Assembly (NCBI GenBank): GCA_964608495.1
Contig: CAZSOQ010000275.1
Span: forward strand, 1-6,564
DNA: 6,564 nt
Source of the DNA: JAKORR01 sp964608495
GTDB lineage: Bacteria > Armatimonadota > Zipacnadia > Zipacnadales > FEN-943
Reading direction: 5' to 3'
Under the pieces are notes generated by a model. It saw nothing but the letters and a program-made list of their open reading frames with translations. It was not told the DNA's origin and made no database searches. Each line of letters starts with the position of its first letter. Position 1 is the stretch's first letter. Position numbers and translations under genes: made by a program. This document shows, one piece after another, positions 1-5,928 of the stretch.

Positions 1-2970
1 GGCCGGGCCCGGCCCCGCCGGCATGTTGATGACCCCGATGTATCTGGGAGCCTGGGGCCACCGGGCAGGCTCGGTGTCCGCCAGCTCCGCGGGGGCCTGG
101 ACGCCCGAGACGGGAGGCTGGGCCTTCACCCACCTGGCGCCGTCCTCCTGGACGATGGCGGCCGGCGTGTTACCACCGGGGGCCACGACCGCCGCCGTCC
201 GCATCTCGCCGGCCGGGAGCAGGACCGGCCCGTCGGAGTAGAGCCACCACTGCTCCCGCGCGCCCTCGCGACGTCGCACGAACTCCAGCGGCGCGTCCTC
301 CGCGTAGTCGCGTCCCGCGTAGCGCACCAGTCGCCCGGCCTCGAGGGCGCCGTCCTCACGCCTGGCATAGAAGCCGGGCGAGGCGAGCGCGAAATCGCCG
401 TAAGCCACCGGGGCCTGCTCGATGCTCCCCACCACCGTCAGCGGTCCGTAGCGGGACTCGATGGCGAGCTGGCTGAGGTGCCGGTGGCTGTCCAGGCTCT
501 GCAGCATGTAATCGGCAGCCACCTGCTTCTGCAGCGTGTCCAGCCACGCGAGCCACCGGAACCGGGGGGAGGCGTCGGACGCGCCCACCCCGATGGACAG
601 CGAAAGCTGATGCCCCAGCGGCAGCGCCATTGCCAGCGCCCGCTCGTCGTCTATGAAATGCCCCAGGTCATGCAGGGCGAAGGCGACCTTGTCGTGCCCC
701 ATGTAGAGCGCCACGGGCGACGACTGCCATTCGCCGTCGCCCAGGATCTCCCAGAACCCCGGCGACCATAGCGCCCTGCCCCTCTTGGGGACCATCGCGA
801 AGCCCACGCCGCAGAACTGGACCTCGTACTCCATGATGCGGTCCCAGCCACGCTCGGTACTCAGGGGCACGCGTTTGCTGTCCGTGCGGGCGATCTCAAT
901 CATGCCCTCCGCGTAGGCATAGGGCGTGGGCTCGGCGGGGTTGAGGTCGTAGAGCCAGCCACGCGCCCCCACCTGGTCCTGGAAGAGGATGTCGGACTGC
1001 AGATCGTCCACGAAGTCCCGGAGGCACTGGTCGTCCAGCTCCCGGACCAGCGGATGCAGGGCACAGATGGAATACCCGCGGCTCCTCGGCTCCGAGTAGC
1101 CGTAGGCCTCCCGGTAAGTCTTGCCCTCGAGCCCGACGGCCAGCGCCGCCTCCCCGTGCGTGGCGAGAGATGGCGACTGGTCGCACCACCAGGTGGGGTT
1201 GACGTAGGGCATCATCAGGAAGCCGAGCCGTCGCCCCTCGCGGTACAGCTCCCGGAGGTCGTCCATCGTCCCGAACTCCGGCCGCGGGGGCAGGTAGTCG
1301 GGGTAGGCCTTGTCGAAGCCCACCTGCAGGTGCTCGGTCATGTGGATGATGTTGCGCGAGGGCAGGCGCGGCAGGTAGCTCAGATAGTCGGCCGCCCGGG
1401 CCCCGCCCAGGCGGATCAGCAGGCTGCGGGCGAAGGGGTCCCTCTTCTCGGCGGGCAGCTTGTCCGCCAGCTTCGTGGTGAAGCCGTTCTCCTGCGTGTA
1501 CTGGCGCGCAGCCGTCTTCAGATCACTGCCGAGGAGGAAGACGACGGGCGGGGCCTGCCAGGTCTTGCCCGGGTCCACCCAGGTGGCGAAGTCTCTGGAG
1601 AACACGGCGGCCGCCGCGCCGCCGACTTCCGCGCCATACAGCTCCAGATGACCCGGGACGAAGACCTCTTGCGCAGGCTGGGTGCGGTAGACGGCGAGCT
1701 GCCCGCGGTCACTGTCCAGGTGGACGAAGTCCGAGAACATAGGCGGGTAGGTGCCCGAGAAGCGCCCGAATCCGCCGCGCTTGGTGATGTAGTAGAAGGG
1801 GTAGCCGCCGGCGTCCAGCCAGACTCCACCGCGGCGCACGTACTCCCGGATCGCGTCTATCGTGGCCTCCGCTTCCTCCGGAGTGTCGGCCGGGAGATGC
1901 TCGGCGTAGGGGTTGAAGATCCCGGCCATCTTCTCGTCTGCCAGCGCCTCGCGCAGCGCCGCCGGGGACTGCAGGCGCACGAACTCCAGGTTGCCGATCG
2001 CTCCCGGCAGGCTTTCGTCCCAAGTGCTGAGGGGGATCGCCATCCATCCTCCGTGCCCGCGCCCCCGCAGCGAGATCATCCCAACCTTGCTGCCTTCGTC
2101 CTGGGTCGCCCAGGCCCGGAGGAGGTTCGCCACCACCGGTACAGCCACGTTCTCGTCCGACCCACCCGTGAAGTACGCGAACCACCCCTTGCCGCCAAGC
2201 TGGAATCCCGCGAGATACGGGCCGTCGTCGTTCTCCAGTATCACGACATCGGGGTCTCCTGCCGGTGGCCGCACGACCGTCGCCTCGCGGCCGGCGACCC
2301 GAGCCGCCACAGCCCCCTCAAGCAGCTTCTTGCCGTCCTCGGTGACCCGCAGCGGCCTGGCCGTGCCCGGCAGGTCGCGCATCTCGGCCCCGAAGCCCAG
2401 GAATCGCCGCATGAGCCGGTCGGAAAGGGCCTGGTCCACCCATCGCGACGGCGCGTCGTCGGCCGGCGGCTCGAGCCACTTCGCTGTCAGACCCAGGCCC
2501 GTGCTCTCTGGCCAGGTGAGGAGACGCAGTCCGTCCCCGGGCATCGCGATCTGGTTAGGCACGGACAGCCCGAGGACGGGCTGCTGCGTGCGGTTGACCA
2601 CCGTCGCCCGGGCCTCAAGCCGCTCACCCTCGGCGCGCAACTCGACGCTGACGTCGGCCTTCTCGCACCGCCAGGAGAGCGTCAGGACGCCCCGGCCCTC
2701 GTCCCACCGGTGCTCGACGGCCGCCTCGCGCGCGGCCTCCTCGGCCGTGAGCCAAGTGTCGTCGCGGTACCGCAGGCGCCAGAAGCTGCCGTCCACATTA
2801 CCCACGACCAGCGGCGCCGCCCCCGGCGCGCCCAGGCGCACGAGAGCCCCCGTCCTCGCATCCAGCACGCACCGGTAGGCCGGTGTCTCGAGGGTCAGGG
2901 CCGTGTCGCCGGCCCGGAACTGGGCCCCCGCACCCGGCAGAATCAGCATCGCTACCAGCAGCAAGCTCAT
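1..2970 (-). CDS. Secreted multidomain glycosidase-like protein (DUF6259-like TIM barrel), C-terminus cut by window edge
   Basis: Seen: an uninterrupted frame of 990 codons from ATG at 2970 off the left edge. GGAGG at 2981-2985 lies 10 nt upstream, and an in-frame TAA at 2998-3000 rules out a longer start. Residues 1-16 look like a short Sec signal peptide (cleavage after AGA) but lack the usual basic N-terminus. Residues ~17-290 are beta-rich and include FQLGGKGWFAYFTGG. Residues ~295-480 resemble a glutamine-amidotransferase/ThuA-like fold (YVRRGGVWLDAGGYPF). Residues ~485-760 resemble a TIM barrel (HLQVGFDKAYPDYLPP near 547, GFLMMPYVNPTWWCD near 583, FQDQVGARGWLYD near 663, STERGWD near 704). 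Residues ~800-990 look like a beta C-terminal region. Known: DUF6259 proteins are glycoside-hydrolase-like with no established reaction. Inferred: an exported carbohydrate-active enzyme. D665, D675 and E706 are candidate catalytic acids only. It follows the dehydrogenase gene by 30 nt, probably in the same transcript. Domain borders are by eye. Confidence 0.8.
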   Translation of the reverse strand, partial: MSLLLVAMLILPGAGAQFRAGDTALTLETPAYRCVLDARTGALVRLGAPGAAPLVVGNVDGSFWRLRYRDDTWLTAEEAAREAAVEHRWDEGRGVLTLSWRCEKADVSVELRAEGERLEARATVVNRTQQPVLGLSVPNQIAMPGDGLRLLTWPESTGLGLTAKWLEPPADDAPSRWVDQALSDRLMRRFLGFGAEMRDLPGTARPLRVTEDGKKLLEGAVAARVAGREATVVRPPAGDPDVVILENDDGPYLAGFQLGGKGWFAYFTGGSDENVAVPVVANLLRAWATQDEGSKVGMISLRGRGHGGWMAIPLSTWDESLPGAIGNLEFVRLQSPAALREALADEKMAGIFNPYAEHLPADTPEEAEATIDAIREYVRRGGVWLDAGGYPFYYITKRGGFGRFSGTYPPMFSDFVHLDSDRGQLAVYRTQPAQEVFVPGHLELYGAEVGGAAAAVFSRDFATWVDPGKTWQAPPVVFLLGSDLKTAARQYTQENGFTTKLADKLPAEKRDPFARSLLIRLGGARAADYLSYLPRLPSRNIIHMTEHLQVGFDKAYPDYLPPRPEFGTMDDLRELYREGRRLGFLMMPYVNPTWWCDQSPSLATHGEAALAVGLEGKTYREAYGYSEPRSRGYSICALHPLVRELDDQCLRDFVDDLQSDILFQDQVGARGWLYDLNPAEPTPYAYAEGMIEIARTDSKRVPLSTERGWDRIMEYEVQFCGVGFAMVPKRGRALWSPGFWEILGDGEWQSSPVALYMGHDKVAFALHDLGHFIDDERALAMALPLGHQLSLSIGVGASDASPRFRWLAWLDTLQKQVAADYMLQSLDSHRHLSQLAIESRYGPLTVVGSIEQAPVAYGDFALASPGFYARREDGALEAGRLVRYAGRDYAEDAPLEFVRRREGAREQWWLYSDGPVLLPAGEMRTAAVVAPGGNTPAAIVQEDGARWVKAQPPVSGVQAPAELADTEPARWPQAPRYIGVINMPAGPGPA

Positions 2971-2980
2971 CGTCCGTGGG

Positions 2981-2985
2981 CCTCC
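2981..2985 (-). promoter_or_regulatory. Ribosome binding site of the glycosidase-like gene
   Basis: GGAGG on the minus strand, 10 nt before ATG 2970. It lies just after the hairpin that overlaps the upstream gene's stop codon, so the site itself stays unpaired. Confidence 0.6.
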
Positions 2986-2990
2986 GTCGC

Positions 2991-3010
2991 GGCGGGCTTA
3001 TCAGCCCGCC
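2991..3010 (-). terminator. Hairpin over the dehydrogenase stop codon (no U-tract)
   Basis: A perfect 8-bp stem, GGCGGGCT / AGCCCGCC, with a 4-base loop (GATA on the minus strand). It covers the end of the dehydrogenase frame and the tandem stops TGA TAA. No run of T follows on the minus strand; the ribosome binding site of the next gene does. A full intrinsic terminator is therefore unlikely. An mRNA-stabilising or processing hairpin between two co-transcribed genes fits better. The stem is certain, its role is not. Confidence 0.45.
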
Positions 3011-4161
3011 CTCAGCGTCTGCAGCATCTGCAGCAGGTCCTCCGCGGTCACTTCACGCGGGTTATGTCGAGTGGAGCCCGACGCCAGGGCCTCCTCGATG
3101 ATCCTCTCGTAGTGGCCTTCCTCGAGCCCCTGTCCGGCCAGCGTCCCGCTCACGCCCAGTTCCTCGGCCAGGTCGCGGAACCAGCTCACCAGGGCCACGG
3201 CCTCCTCCTCGCCCTCCGCCTTGAGCCCGAGCGCCCTCGCGGCCGTCGCGTACTTCGCCCGGGCCGCCGGGAGGTTGAAGGCCATCACCGCCGGCATCAG
3301 CAGCCCGCAAGTCCTCCCGTGCGGCAGGCCCAGCAGGTGCCCGACGGGGTGCGCCAGGCCGTGCGCCAGGCCGAGCCGCGCGCAGGCCAGCGCCATCCCG
3401 GCCATCGTGCTGCCCAGGGCCATGGCCTCCCGGGCGGCCAGGTCCTCGCCATCCTCGACAGCCCGCTTCAGCACGGGGGCCATCAGCTCCAGCGCCCTCA
3501 GCGCCAGCGCGTCGCTGTAGGGGCCAGCACCCTTGGAGGTATAGGACTCGATCGCCTGCACTATCGCGTCCAGCCCGCTGTAGGCGGTCTGCTCCGGGGG
3601 GCAGGTCACGGTCAGCGTGGGGTCCACGATGGCGAGCTGGGGCATCAGGTCGCCGCCCCGCAGCGAGGCCTTCACGTGCAGGTCGGGGTCGGTGAGCACG
3701 GAGTTGGGCGTCACCTCCGCCCCCGTGCCCGCCGTGGTCGGGGCCGCGATGATGGGCAAGCCCGGGTGGCTGATCTCCGCCTCGCCTCGGTGGTAGGCCA
3801 CGGTGGGCCTGGCCTCCCACGCCAGGGCGCCTATGGCCTTGGCCACGTCCAGGACACTGCCACCGCCCACGCCTATCACCATGTCCGCGCCCATCGTGGC
3901 GCAACGCTCGCGGCCCTCGTCCACCCAGTCGAGGGTCGGCTCAGCGGGCACGCCGTCGAAAACCTCGTGGGTCAGGTCGGCGGCGCAGAGGCTGTCTTCG
4001 AGGCGCTGCAGGCCCCCGGAACCTCTGAGGGAACCACCACCAAGGACGACGAGGGCGCTCTCGCCGAGACTGGTGGCGAGAGCGCCAAGGCGGTCGAGAC
4101 TGCCGCTGCCGAAGACGAGCCTCTGGGGCAGAGGGCTGGTGAAACTCAGGAGTCCGGCCAT
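3001..4161 (-). CDS. Iron-type (group III) alcohol dehydrogenase
   Basis: This is a cytoplasmic NAD(P)-dependent dehydrogenase of the Fe-ADH family, 386 residues against a usual 380-390. The Rossmann half has GGGSVLD at residues 99-105 and TTAGTGAE at 142-149. The helical half has SGLDAIVQAIESY around 195-207 and GLAHGLAHPVGHLLGLPHG around 264-282. Compared with E. coli FucO, metal ligands Asp (D198) and two His (H267, H281) are present, as is the conserved H271. The remaining ligand, His four residues after the Asp, is Gln (Q202). Start: GTG 4170, ATG 4167 and ATG 4161 are all in frame. I chose 4161 because GGTGAT at 4166-4171, complementary to the 16S tail, lies 4 nt upstream; the other starts have only a distant AGGG. 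It ends in tandem stops TGA TAA. The substrate (an alcohol or aldehyde) cannot be told. Family assignment is very secure, the exact start less so. Confidence 0.93.
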   Translation of the reverse strand: MAGLLSFTSPLPQRLVFGSGSLDRLGALATSLGESALVVLGGGSLRGSGGLQRLEDSLCAADLTHEVFDGVPAEPTLDWVDEGRERCATMGADMVIGVGGGSVLDVAKAIGALAWEARPTVAYHRGEAEISHPGLPIIAAPTTAGTGAEVTPNSVLTDPDLHVKASLRGGDLMPQLAIVDPTLTVTCPPEQTAYSGLDAIVQAIESYTSKGAGPYSDALALRALELMAPVLKRAVEDGEDLAAREAMALGSTMAGMALACARLGLAHGLAHPVGHLLGLPHGRTCGLLMPAVMAFNLPAARAKYATAARALGLKAEGEEEAVALVSWFRDLAEELGVSGTLAGQGLEEGHYERIIEEALASGSTRHNPREVTAEDLLQMLQTLRAG

Positions 4162-4165
4162 GCAC

Positions 4166-4171
4166 ATCACC
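4166..4171 (-). promoter_or_regulatory. Ribosome binding site choosing the dehydrogenase start
   Basis: GGTGAT on the minus strand matches the 3' part of the full anti-Shine-Dalgarno complement and ends 4 nt before ATG 4161. That is the right geometry for this portion of the motif. It overlaps the alternative starts at 4170 and 4167, which argues against them. Confidence 0.45.
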
Positions 4172-4217
4172 GCGCCCGGTATTCCCTGTGGCCGGGGGCT
4201 TCACCTGCCGGTCGGGG

Positions 4218-4231
4218 CACAGCCCTCTGTG
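4218..4231. repeat. Small inverted repeat upstream of the dehydrogenase gene
   Basis: CACAG CCCT CTGTG, a 5-bp stem with a 4-base loop, within the 183-nt gap between the secreted-protein gene and the dehydrogenase gene. It could be a weak hairpin or an operator-like site; chance is possible at this size. I find no convincing -10/-35 pair in this gap. Confidence 0.25.
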
Positions 4232-4266
4232 GGGCGTCGTGGCGACCACCGCCGGGCGTGATGACA

Positions 4267-4289
4267 GGGGCTCGCAGAAGGCGAGCCCC
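4267..4289 (-). terminator. GC-rich hairpin downstream of the 326-residue secreted protein gene
   Basis: A perfect 9-bp stem, GGGGCTCGC / GCGAGCCCC, with a 5-base loop, 55 nt past the TAG stop at 4345-4347. It is the strongest stem in the window, but no T-run follows on either strand. It could be a terminator without a U-tract, a pause site, or a 3'-end stabiliser. It sits in the longest gap between two genes (183 nt), so this is the likeliest place for the transcript to be split. Confidence 0.5.
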
Positions 4290-4344
4290 CGCATCCCGCA
4301 AGGTCACAGCGACCGGGCACGAGGGCCGCCGCGTCCGTCCCGTC

Positions 4345-5325
4345 CTACCCCGGCTGCCCTATCTTCTCCATGGGCTTCTCGACGGGAGGGATGAACAGTG
4401 GCTTCTTGGGGATCAGCCGTGGGTGGATGAGCTTCGGAATCTTGATCTTGCTGAAGCTCTCGAGCTCCCTGCGGATGTGCTTGGCGCCCTTCGATTCGAA
4501 CATCTTCACGATGCCGATATCCTTGGCCAGGTACATCAGGAAGGTCTGCGGGCTGCCGTCAATGGTCTGGATCCCTTCCAGGACCGGGCAGTCGGTGAAG
4601 GTGCCATAGGGCACCGTGACCGAGTCGAAGTTCATCAGGGTCACTTGCATAGTGATCGCCTGATTGGGCGACCCGTCCGTGTGCGTCGCCGTGGTGGACA
4701 CGTGGAAGGTATAGCCCTCGGGCATGGGGTTCTCGAAGCTCAGCGGCGGGTCGTACAGGATCAGGTCCGTTACCCGGTCCTCGCCATACATCGCGAAGGC
4801 CTTGGCCAAGGATCTTTCGAGCGACAGGAAGGTGTCGGTGGTACCCGACCAGCTTATCTTGGTCTCCGTCACGGTGTCCGAACCCATCGTCCGCGTGCCC
4901 ACGACGTCCTCGTAGCGGGTTCGGGTGCTCACGGCATTCTGGAGCGTGATGACCTCATGGTACCGCCAGTTCCAGTGCAAGACGCGGGGCAGGTACTCGT
5001 TGATCATGATAGCCCGGGAGAGGGCGAGGTTGATGGAGAGGATGCCTGTGGCGGGCATGGCGACAGTGTCGTTGCGCGCGGCCTTGTAGACTCCGCCGAT
5101 GTCTTTGGATGCCACCACCTGGTAGTTCCCCGCGGTCAGACCCGCGAACTCGCAGAGGCCCGAAGCGTTGGTGTTCTTGCTGAGGGCGCCGGGCCAGACG
5201 CGCACCAGAGCGCCCGCCACGGGCGATCCACCGTCAGCTACGACGACCTGCAGCTTGGCACCAAGAACCGAGCCACACAGGAGCACTGCGACAACGACCG
5301 ACACAAGCGTTACGAGACTGCGCAT
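4345..5325 (-). CDS. Secreted protein: Cna-B/carboxypeptidase-regulatory-like domain plus beta-rich domain and basic Pro-rich tail
   Basis: I do not recognise a named family for the full-length protein (326 residues). Residues 1-23 are a clear Sec signal peptide (MRS, then a Val/Leu core, ending VLGA); C17 is not in a good lipobox. Residues ~24-85 resemble a Cna-B or carboxypeptidase regulatory-like beta-sandwich: KLQVVVADGG, SPVAGALVRV, then FAGLTAGNYQVVASKD. Residues ~95-280 form a beta-rich domain ending in VPYGTFTDC (238-246) and FLMYLAKDIGIVKMFESKG (262-280), a pattern seen in exported beta-barrel proteins of the DUF3108/LolA-like sort; that match is tentative. Residues ~290-326 are rich in Pro and Lys/Arg. 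Start: ATG 5325 has a near-perfect GGAGGTG 6 nt upstream; a TTG at 5349 extends the frame but would lie upstream of that site. The preceding gene is a shortened paralogue 74 nt away. Inferred: an exported, possibly envelope-associated protein of unknown role. Confidence 0.85.
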   Translation of the reverse strand: MRSLVTLVSVVVAVLLCGSVLGAKLQVVVADGGSPVAGALVRVWPGALSKNTNASGLCEFAGLTAGNYQVVASKDIGGVYKAARNDTVAMPATGILSINLALSRAIMINEYLPRVLHWNWRYHEVITLQNAVSTRTRYEDVVGTRTMGSDTVTETKISWSGTTDTFLSLERSLAKAFAMYGEDRVTDLILYDPPLSFENPMPEGYTFHVSTTATHTDGSPNQAITMQVTLMNFDSVTVPYGTFTDCPVLEGIQTIDGSPQTFLMYLAKDIGIVKMFESKGAKHIRRELESFSKIKIPKLIHPRLIPKKPLFIPPVEKPMEKIGQPG

Positions 5326-5331
5326 TCCTGC

Positions 5332-5338
5332 CACCTCC
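5332..5338 (-). promoter_or_regulatory. Strong ribosome binding site fixing the start at 5325
   Basis: GGAGGTG on the minus strand with a 6-nt spacer to ATG 5325. It decides against the longer frame starting at TTG 5349, and it places the signal peptide directly at the N-terminus. Confidence 0.75.
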
Positions 5339-5381
5339 GTTTTCCTCAACGTCCGTCAGTCCTGCCCCGACGGTCGGCCAC

Positions 5382-5396
5382 GAGGCCGGCGGCCTC
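5382..5396 (-). terminator. Hairpin just after the short paralogue's stop
   Basis: GAGGCC GGC GGCCTC on the plus strand, a 6-bp stem with a 3-base loop, beginning within a few bases of the TGA at 5400-5402. An overlapping alternative stem, CGGCC / GGCCG, spans 5375-5388. No U-tract follows. It lies in the 74-nt gap before the next gene and may act as a pause, processing or stabilising element. Confidence 0.35.
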
Positions 5397-5399
5397 CTA

Positions 5400-5822
5400 T
5401 CACGGGTGCCCGGGCACAGGCGTGGGTAGGAGTATCCTGTGAGGCTCAAGCCCGGGGAAGGGTCGCGGGAGGGATGCTCCTGTGAAGCGTTCGAGAACGC
5501 GCACGACGGTCTTGCCCGGCTTTGGGCCCTCTCGCCTCACGACGCCGAGATCCTTCGCCAGCCACATACGGATGGCGGCCATGTGGGTGCCGCTGATGTC
5601 CCCGGGCGCCGCCACGCGGCAGTCGCCTACCGTCAGGCCCGCGAAGGTGCACTGCCGCGACAGGCTGGTGTTCCTGCTGGCGCCAGTGGGGCAGATTCCC
5701 ACCAGCACTTGGTTCACCAGCGACCGGCCCTCCGTGATGGTCACCTGAAGCTTCGAGGGGAAGGCCAGGCTGCACACCAGAACGCACCCAAGGCACACCC
5801 GCCAGATGGCCGGGGTCCTCAT
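5400..5822 (-). CDS. Small secreted protein, internally shortened paralogue of the 326-residue neighbour
   Basis: No named family recognised (140 residues). Residues 1-23 form a signal peptide (MRTPAIWR, then a hydrophobic Cys/Val/Leu stretch). Residues 24-84 are the same Cna-B-like module as in the neighbour and align with it without gaps: KLQV at the same position, NT and C58 conserved, FAGLT at 60-64 in both, DI-x-G at 75-78. From M86 it reads MWLAKDLGVV, matching the neighbour's MYLAKDIGIV at 264-273, and it ends in a Pro-rich tail (LPRPFPGLEP, LLPTPVPGHP). The neighbour's intervening ~178 residues are absent. Start ATG 5822 has AGGAGGAG at 5831-5838, 8 nt upstream; the frame also stays open far upstream into the kinase gene, but that part is a shadow. 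The intact start, ribosome site, signal peptide and stop suggest a working gene rather than debris. It could instead be a decaying duplicate. Function unknown. Confidence 0.75.
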   Translation of the reverse strand: MRTPAIWRVCLGCVLVCSLAFPSKLQVTITEGRSLVNQVLVGICPTGASRNTSLSRQCTFAGLTVGDCRVAAPGDISGTHMAAIRMWLAKDLGVVRREGPKPGKTVVRVLERFTGASLPRPFPGLEPHRILLPTPVPGHP

Positions 5823-5830
5823 CGGCCACG

Positions 5831-5838
5831 CTCCTCCT
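5831..5838 (-). promoter_or_regulatory. Ribosome binding site fixing the start of the short paralogue
   Basis: AGGAGGAG on the minus strand, 8 nt before ATG 5822. The reading frame is open for about 500 nt further upstream, so this site and the signal peptide are what locate the true start. Confidence 0.7.
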
Positions 5839-5853
5839 GTCCTCACCTGTGTC

Positions 5854-5873
5854 CAGGGGCTCCTTCGCCCCTG
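5854..5873 (-). terminator. Hairpin between ndk and the short paralogue
   Basis: CAGGGGC TCCTTC GCCCCTG on the plus strand, a perfect 7-bp stem with a 6-base loop, 55 nt past the ndk stop. No U-tract. It may be a weak terminator or processing site partly separating the housekeeping kinase from the secreted-protein genes. Confidence 0.4.
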
Positions 5874-5885
5874 CGTTCCAGTCTC

Positions 5886-5898
5886 CTGCCGTCGGCAG
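5886..5898. repeat. 13-bp odd-centred palindrome
   Basis: CTGCCG T CGGCAG: two perfect 6-base arms around a single base, 30 nt past the ndk stop and 63 nt before the short paralogue's start. The single-base centre makes a tight RNA hairpin unfavourable unless inner pairs open, so a protein-binding operator is conceivable. No promoter could be matched to it. Confidence 0.3.
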
Positions 5899-5928
5899 TA
5901 ATCGGTAGTGGGGGGCCGGTGCGAGCCG

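Noticed and set aside
1913..2878. Plus-strand frame of 321 codons
   Set aside because: Lies entirely antisense to the glycosidase-like gene, has low-complexity Ser/Arg/Pro composition, and has no recognisable domain.
3062..3904. Second long minus-strand frame inside the dehydrogenase gene
   Set aside because: Gly/Arg-rich frame-shifted shadow of the dehydrogenase; the other frame carries every family motif.
4162..4344. Possible riboswitch or small RNA before the dehydrogenase
   Set aside because: Only isolated stems (4218-4231 and 4267-4289); no recognised riboswitch core, tRNA arm pattern or promoter could be matched.
1054..5442. A 1462-codon open frame on the plus strand, antisense to three genes
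   Set aside because: Its codons line up exactly opposite the sense codons of the glycosidase-like, dehydrogenase and 326-residue genes, which all share one register. Antisense stops could arise only from sense TTA, CTA or TCA, which GC-rich genes avoid; one sense CTA (769-771) already gives a stop just upstream. Its Arg/Pro/His-rich product shows no domain, whereas the sense products show clear families and signal peptides.
5400..5822. Short paralogue as a pseudogene
   Set aside because: It keeps a strong ribosome site, ATG, signal peptide, colinear N-module, motif, tail and a single stop; nothing in it looks like decay. Not fully excluded without relatives.
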